Positions 51,701-60,700 of a stretch of DNA of 64,000 nt are shown in pieces (within the stretch, counting starts at the first letter, position 1; every line of letters begins with the position of its first letter). The position numbers and the translations under genes are program-made. The DNA comes from Mytilus edulis (lineage: Eukaryota > Mollusca > Bivalvia > Mytilida > Mytilidae), in contig NC_092346.1 of NCBI RefSeq assembly GCF_963676685.1, positions 95,221,917-95,285,916 on the forward strand, given 5' to 3'. Below the pieces are notes generated by a model, which saw only the letters and a program-made list of their open reading frames with translations, had not been told where the DNA came from and made no database searches.

Positions 51701-54700
51701 GCATCAAATGATTTTGTTTCAATTATTTTTTCGACAGTATAAATACTTACCACCTCCATTCACGGCGTTTGAAGATGACACATGTGAAAACAAGCGATCC
51801 AACTATAGCACATCTCAATGTCAAAGACAATGTTTGCAAGATCTTCTATTTCAACAGTGCAGTTGTGTTGGTTTCATGTTTAACAGTCGTGAGTTATTTT
51901 CAGTATCCAAACTATAATAATTTAGATAGAACGTATACTCGTTCTCACGTGCACATTATAAAACCTCAATTTGATTGGACGTTTATTAAAAGTTAAATTT
52001 GTGTTTGCATGAAATATATTTTAGGAGTACTTCCATTAAAACGTCTTCAGATCAATGAGTAATTGTAAAGTCTATTTTTGCTTATTAGTTATATTATTTT
52101 AAAGGTGTATTTATATTTGGCACAACCTTTTAGGAATTTTGGGTCCTCAGGTTCTTCAACTTTATACTTGTTTGGCTTTCTAACTATTTTGATATGAGCG
52201 TCACTGCTGAGTATTATGTAGAGGAACCGCGCCTGGCGTATCAAGTTAAAAGCCTGGTACCTTTAATCAGTAGTAAGACTTAGCATTCATTCATTATCAA
52301 ATTTCTTTTAACTATTCATATATGGACCTTATTTCAGTGTAAAGGACTTTTGGTTTTGGTCTTTTTTTATTTTTCCTCTTGATTTTGATCTGAATTATTT
52401 CTCTTGTTTCGCAATAGGTTAATTATGTATTTTATTTATGATAAAAATTATAATCCTGGTACCTTTGATAACTATTATTTATGATATCGTTTTGAATTTC
52501 ATCCTTTGTCACCGAACCGTTTTCCATTTAGCAGTTACCACTTATTGTACTTTTTTTATACGTTTAGCTATCGCTTTTTTTCAGAATCCGTGTTCCTTCA
52601 CTTTATCAGAATGATATGTTCGATTTGAACCAAAGTTATCATATTTCATGTAATTAGAATTATTTTCCTTTTTCTGTTTAAGTAGAAGGTTAGTCGATGC
52701 AACACATAAACCAATAAGGATTTTTTAAACACGAGTTCCTTAGTCAATAAGCAGAACTTTCAGGGCATACCATACAGTTTTGATCCCGTATTTAAATTTT
52801 GATGAAAATTTGCATGTAGGCTATTTTTTTACCTGATTAAATCAATTATGTAATAAAAAATATACCTTCATGTGCTACTTTGTGAGTAAATTGAGGTTCA
52901 AATTTCAGATATTTCCTGAAAATACGGATTGTGGACATATTTTTCCTTTCGATAGAAATACATAACTTTTTTTGTTTTAAAAGATATACACGAGCTGTTT
53001 TTGTTAAATTATTTGTAATGTATGTGTTATATGAATATTGCATAAATTTGTACATTTTATTTTTACAAATAACTAAAATTTATCAAATATTCATGAATGT
53101 AGAAAAACACCGTCATATTTGCTGTATATTAATCAAATTTTAAAACAATTGCACTATTTACGTTTTCATGAAAATTGGTACACATAATCTTCTTACGTAA
53201 AAAAACCAAATGTCATTTTAAAAAAGTGGGGTCCATGAATAAGTTTTCAAATAAAATCAGTTTGAATGATAAAAATCATCCGAAAACTGCATCTTTTCCC
53301 GATAAGTCACGGTTTGACGTCGCGAAAATAACAATTTACGTTAACAACGTCATTACCTCCCCTGTAACTGTATCGTATGTCCTTAAGATCAAAAGTCTTA
53401 GCTTGTTATTCATAACAGTTAAGACATAGGTTGTATCGAATTGTAAGAGGAACACAACAGAAACACTGAACTGCTTCAAAAACAGACGCCATCATCCATA
53501 GAAAAGGACTTTTTGTGAACAACTGTCACATTCCTGACTTTGTACATAACTTTTAAGAAAAAAATGGTAGGTTTGTATGGTTCGATTGTTCAATTGCTTT
53601 ATAAATTATTATTTCAGTATTATTTAGATATAATAAACATCAGAAATTGTTTTTTAGTTTTTAATGGATACATCTGATATTTCTTTATGATTGCAAAACC
53701 AGTTTTCATTTGTTCAACTGCAAATTGATATTCAGTCGATGCGTTTGCTCATTATATGGATGAAATCTATTTTTCAATCTATATCTGTTTCCAGTTGTGA
53801 TATTATTATTTTCTTTACAGTATACATGATTATAGTGTCTATCAAGATTTTGTGAGGTAGACAAAATAGACATTGAAATGATCGTATTAAATATTGATGC
53901 CAAAAAAAGGTAGATCGGACATATTTCGACTGTGTTGACTAACAGCTTTGTTTCGTATTAAAGCTAATTACATTAAATATAAATAACATTAAAATGAGAT
54001 TTACACAGTTGTTTTTTTGTTAAGATATACAATAACTTCACCTGGACAACCCGTGTTTAAAATGCATTTCGGCAATTCTCTTCGGAAAATGACATGTTTA
54101 ATGGTACTACACGTCTGATTTGTACTTTTTTGTCGAAGATAACCCATTTAAAAATTAATTTGTCTACACTTTCCGAGGAAAAGCATATATAAATATTTAA
54201 ATTGGCAATTCTTACCTTTCATGCTGATAGCTTAATTGACCAATTATATTATAGACTCGTCAAGCGTCCAGTTTGAAGATCATTAAAGTTACGTGTTTGA
54301 AGAACATAAACGGTTTTAGATAAAGAAAATCATAAGAGCTCAATCCAAACAAAAAGCATAAGATTCAATAACAATGCCCAGTCCACTTCATAATAAGTAA
54401 CAGTTGTAAACTGGGTATTGATAAAATGACAGATATTTTTAGTTTATCTTTTGTACCAACAAATGAAAAAAAAAACCACAAAGTCTTTAAGTTCGTTTGC
54501 TTTATACATTCACCTAAATTTCGCTTCATATATCAACTTTGTCGTTTGTTTTTTTGCAGCCACTGGAATATATTGTTCGAAGGAAAGATATTTAGAGTGT
54601 TTTATTCCAGAAATGTGTAAGTAAAATCAAATGCAATATACGTACTAGTATCATATCAGAGCCAGACTAATTATTTTATACAACAAAGTAACGACAAGTG

Positions 54701-57700
54701 ATCACCTTGAAGTACCTACATTGTCACACTTTACATTATATAGTACAACTGTCATAGAAAATTCGTCTACAATTGTGTAAGAAGTATAGTGAAATTAATA
54801 ACATTTCCGTTAACAATTGGAGAAAAAAACTAAACTGTTTGTAATATGGAGCACTTCAGAAAGCTGAGTGTATAAGTGAGCAGTTCTATTACAGAAGAGA
54901 ATTTGTAAATAATAGCCAAATTCATTAACGTTAACTATACCTCAAGAATTTTGAACCATACATTTTTAAAATACTTCCTACAACTTTCAATAAAAAAACT
55001 TGTGATATATCATTTACACTCGCCGACATACCTTTTTCTGAAAACAATAAACCTCAAAATGATCCTACAGTCCTCCAGTAGTATTATCAATACTGTGCTG
55101 AAAGTTCAAGTTAACCTACTAGTAAATACATTTTCTGCTTCCCAACCGTTTTTTCTAGATTAATCTGAATATATTAATTTCGCGTTTTTTCTCTTGAGAT
55201 GTGTGTTTAAATAAAATCAGTTGAGATGAGTTCAAACATGTCTTTAGAAATGTCAGAATAATTTGTCGTAGAGGTATGATAAAATAATATTAAAAACAAG
55301 AATGTGTCCATAGTACACGGATGCCCCACTCCCACTATCATTTTCTATGTTCAGTGGACCGTGAAATTGGTGTCAAAGCTTTAATTTGGAATTAAAATTA
55401 GAAAGATCATATCATAGGGAACATGTGTTCTAAGTTTCAAGTTGATGTAACTTTAACTTCATCAAAAATTACCTTGACCAAAAAATTTAACCTGAACTTT
55501 GCACTATCATTTTCTATGTTCAGTGGACTATGAAATTGGGGTCAAAACTATAATTTGGCATTAAAATTAGAAAGATCATATCATGAGGAACATGTGTATT
55601 AAGTTTCAAGTTGATTGGACTTCAGCTTCATCAAAAACTACCTCGACCAAAAACTTTAACCTGAAGCGAACGGACGGACGGACGGACAGACGGACGGACA
55701 GACGGACGCACGGACGCACGGACGAACGGAGGCACAGACCAGAAAACATAATGCCCCTCTACTATCGTAGGTGGGGCATAAAAATCTAGATATTTTTTTT
55801 CATTAGGACTGATCTAGGAAGAAGCAGTTAGCTTGGTAGCAATACACAATTGGAAATTTATTGGGTCTTTGTGTCCCCGGTTCAATTTTCAGATGAATTT
55901 ATTTTAGATAGCTGAATATTTTATAACGTAGCCTTTAAAGCTGGTTTATGTGAACATCAAGATGGTTTTTACATGTTTGATATGACATTTTCTGTTTCAC
56001 AGACCGTATTTGTACATCTGTATTGCCAATAATCCAGAAACTATAGTAGTGTTTTACATAAAATACTTTACGCTCGAACTTTTCAATTTCAATTTTCAGG
56101 AAAATAAGGTAGTATACATATGATTTTAATTGACCTTTAGGTGGACTGATAAACATCATTGGTTTCAGAGTTGGAATTTCTCAAATGAATTGCAATTCTA
56201 ATGCAATCTTTATGTAACACGCTTTCTCATTGGTTCTTGTCAAGCGTACAATTAAAATGTACCTGTCGGAGCCGCTTCACAAAATTCCTCGCGTATGAAT
56301 CTTGTGACATAAATACTTCGCAAAACAATAACAATGGCTACGTCAGACGACGATTTTGACATGACAGAACTAGATCTTTTGGGCCCATTGATACCAAATT
56401 TCCTCTTGGAAACAGATGTTTTGGATGAGTTAGAATCAGCTGATCTAACTATACCCCAAGAAACAACAGGAGAAGGGTCAGAAGCCGATCAACATGAACC
56501 TACGGCAGTGCCGGCAGTGGAGACAGCAGACGACGCGGACACAAGTGGTGTTTTGGGCGATAACCCTACTGATGGAGTTGCTTGTAGGTTTCAAATGAAC
56601 AATTTCTAAGCAGATTTTAATCTGCACAGCTTATACCTTGACCCTTTTATACTTTTATACCATCATTTCTTCCTAGGCTAGAGCATGTCAAACATTTTAA
56701 CACGCTACCTGTACATCCCGTAACAATAAACGGGAAATATTCAGGCTTTCTTTAATTTAGAACTTCATAATTCACTTTCCTTTTAAAATGCATATTTCGC
56801 ATAACAATTTTCGTAATTTCTTTTGTCCATCCGCATTTATACAGTGACAAATTTATATTTCAGGGAATATTTTGAAAAAAGGTTACAATTGTAGTTGTCC
56901 GAATGAATGCCAATATACAGATTATGATACAAAATTGTCATATGGTTTGTTTCCATCTACATTTATGATGAAATCACTGACAACCGAGCTCAATGAAACA
57001 GAGGATTATATCAAGTAGGTTTATTTTCAAACAACTCATTCCATAAAATATTCAGTTGGAAGTATTATAAGTATTTACTAGATATAGATAGAGGTGGTAT
57101 AAGTGACAATGAGACAACTCCCCATCAAAGTAACAATTTATAAAAAGTAAGCCAATATAGGTCAAGGTACGGCCTTCAACTTGGAGTAATTGCTCACACC
57201 GAACAAGCAAGCTATAAAGGGCCCCAAGAAACACTAGTGTAAAACCATTCAAACGGGGTAACCAACGGTCTAATCTATATGAAAACGAGAAACGAGAAAC
57301 ACGTATGAACTACATAAACAGAGGACAACAACTGTAAATCAAATTCCTCACTTAGGACAGGTGCAAACATTTGCAGCGGGATGAAACGTTTTAATGGTAC
57401 CAAACCTTCTGACTAGTCCAGTTATCATGGAGCTGGTTCGTTTCATTTTTTTATCTTTCAAATGTTTTTACTTAATCGTGATTTAATTGGTGTATACAGT
57501 TGTATTTAAAAAGAAGTATAGGCATACATATATACCTGAGATTTGGGTTCTTAGTGAGTTAGTAAGGTTTGATTAGCTTTTGATGTGAATGCCGAATTTG
57601 TTGTGCTTTGTAAAGGATATTACCGGAAAAAAATTGGATGTGAAATACCTGAACGTATAAGATATCGGCATGTTGATTTATATTTACGAATCATGTCCTT

Positions 57701-60700
57701 CTGCCGATGTTAAAATTTAGTAAATGTTTCAACTAGTTTGTGGTATCGAGATCCCTGGTGTAATATTTTTTCAGTTATACAGAGATTTCTTTCTTTAAAA
57801 TCAATTATGTTTTACAAACGGAAGCGATAAAATTGTGCAATCTAGCTATTAGGTTGAAACGAACTAGCTTTTTCTCATGGCAACGGTTTGTTTACTATAA
57901 TTTGTCGGCTATATGCTGAATTATTATCAAGTTGATCGGTTATGGTTGACGAAATCATGAAATCATTCAAAGTGTACTGATGCAATTGCACAAAGGGAGT
58001 AATAGTTGGCATCGACGTCAATTAATCCAATTAGAAGAATTGATTTAGTCTCACGTAAAAATAAAGACATAATTAAGTTAAACAATTATTGGAATAAGAT
58101 ATTCCTTGATATTAATTTTCGTTATCTAATTTCAATTAAGTAACATGTTAACTTTCTAATTTAATTGTGACTCTTTATCAATTATAAAACATATAATTGG
58201 GTTCGACAATTACTTGAATGTCTACATGTCTGTTGTCCTTTTTCATTCATTCTGATATAAATGGGATTGTTTTTAACATCAATACAAACAGTGTTGTCTC
58301 TTTGACACATTCTAATTTTTTATTCACAAATTCAAAATTATAATACGTTATGATGTCTACACGATGTGTCAGTTACTCACCTCAATAGCGACATAGTGTG
58401 TGCGTTCGTAGATTTTCAAGAAGTGAGATTAATCGTTTGTCTAAAACAAATAAAAAAGCTCCATGGTATATTCAAAAACGAGAACCAAATGTCCTAAAAT
58501 CCTGTCTAATTACAAACATTGTCCGAAGAAAATTGTATATTAAACCTGGTTTCATACATTTTGTAGCTAGTAACATGTTTCTTATCCAATTTCTGCGTTT
58601 GGTGTTTCCTTCGGGTTTTGTTGAGTACCTTATTCAGATCAAAATGGATACAAAAATCGACTGAGTTCGTAGATATTTTTAAATGGCACTTTGACATACC
58701 AGCTTGGGCTCATTATCGATGTGATCTTGTCCGTTCTTGTACATTTAATGCCTGTTAATTATACTTGATCAATCTACAGGTATATTTCCTGGTCTGTACA
58801 TACTTTAAAGGCATATTAGGCACTGGCTACGGTTACATGGAAATGTAACAATAATAAAAATATTATTATTACATTGGAGACTAAATACCGGAATGCATGG
58901 TTGGGTAAGGACCTGTTTAATTACGAATGTAACAATAATTATTGAGGCTACGGTTACATTGCGTTATTGTTACATGAAAAAAAGCAATGTACGATGGGAC
59001 TAGTAATATGTACTAAATAATAAAAGTTGAGGACATTTATAACATACATTTATAACATACAATTAATTTACTGTAATTTTTTATTTACAATGACAATTTC
59101 TACAAATCCAGTAAGTTGTTTTTAAAGTCCGACACATTTTTGATGAACGAAATTACGTCCACCACGGATACGTGTACATACAGAATTTCTTAGTATTTAA
59201 GTTACAGTTAGCAAACTTTGCTTTTGATTATCAATTTGCGTCAAGTTATAAAGCTGTATGAAATGTATGTCTTGATATTGTTTCAGTTTCGTTTAAAACG
59301 CATCCCAAGTTTTATTTTTTTCACCATAAACAAAATTGGTCCAAAGTATAATGACAGTAATAAGAGTAGGTATGCAGTTAAATACTTTAAAAAAGTGAAA
59401 CCATTGAACTATATTTTTCGCCTTTGACAGTCACACTCCTAATCTTGAGTAGTATCTTTAAGAACATCAAAACCATTAATACGTAGTAAAACTATTCAAA
59501 ATGTACACCATTTGTTGAATAATAATATTTTATTATTTATCAGTATTAAATTACAAGTATTGTTTAGTACATATGAAAGAATGAAGCAATACAACTATAG
59601 AATATTTAAGTTTAATCAATCTAGCGTACATTCCTGTATTTCATGTAACAATAACGTAATCGGTAACCGTAGCCTCAGTAATTATTGTTACATTTGTAAT
59701 TAATCGGTTCCTCACCCAACTTTGCATTCCGGCAATTAGTCTCCGATGTAACAATAATATTTTTATTATTGTTACATTTCCATGTAACCGTAGCCAGTGC
59801 CTATTTGCCTACTTTAAAACTCGTCCAGTCATTGTGTTGTTTATACACAATGGTACTCGTCCATATAACTAACAATATTCACGTACGTTCACACTATTAC
59901 AATTTCTTTTGTATACTTGAATTGTATAAATTCCTCTTGTCTTTGTCCCTGTTTGGTCATTTTTTTTTCTTTTTAGATAAAATAGTGAGAAAGTTGCTTT
60001 CAATTAAGTATCATACTTTATGACAAAAGTGGACATTCAAACTCATAAGTCGAAAATAAGTTGACAAAGCCATGTCAAAAAAAAAGAATGAAAATGTAAA
60101 AAAAAACAGTATACAAAACACAATATAAAAATAAATTGTGTTCAGTGCGAGATGGCCTTTATCAGGACCTACGTGTATCATGTTGGTATCTAACAAAAAC
60201 GTCTGCTTTAATGTGCCATAACAGTGTTTTTGTCTTAGTATTTTTCAATATTGAATGTCTCATTTTTATTTCCCTGATGGTATAACCAGCCCAGTAGTCA
60301 GCACTTTTGTGTTGACTTGAGTTATCACTGATATATATGTTGTGTACATAATTATAAATTAACTGTAAACTAAACTTTGAGTTTTGAAAAACTAAGGCTT
60401 TTCTACCTCAGGAATAGATTTCCTTAGCTGTATTTGGCAAAACTTTTAGGAATTTTTTACCCTCAATGCTCTTCAACTTTGTACTCTATTTGACCTTTTA
60501 AATCTTTTTTATTCGAACGTCACTGATGAGTCTTTTGTAGACGAAACGCGCGTCTGGCGTATCTGTAACATTTTAATCCTGGCATCTATGAGGAGTTTAT
60601 TTGGATGACAAATTAGCTATTTGTTGTTGTTTTATATGTAAATGTAGTGTTTTCGTGCAATGAATTCAAATTGTTCATTCCTTCTTTTCGAGCTTCTTTG

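Noticed and set aside
56334..56586. An extra exon of the DEG/ENaC channel
   Set aside because: Exon 5 to exon 6 joins in phase with an unbroken family motif; inserting this segment would break both the phase and the thumb domain.
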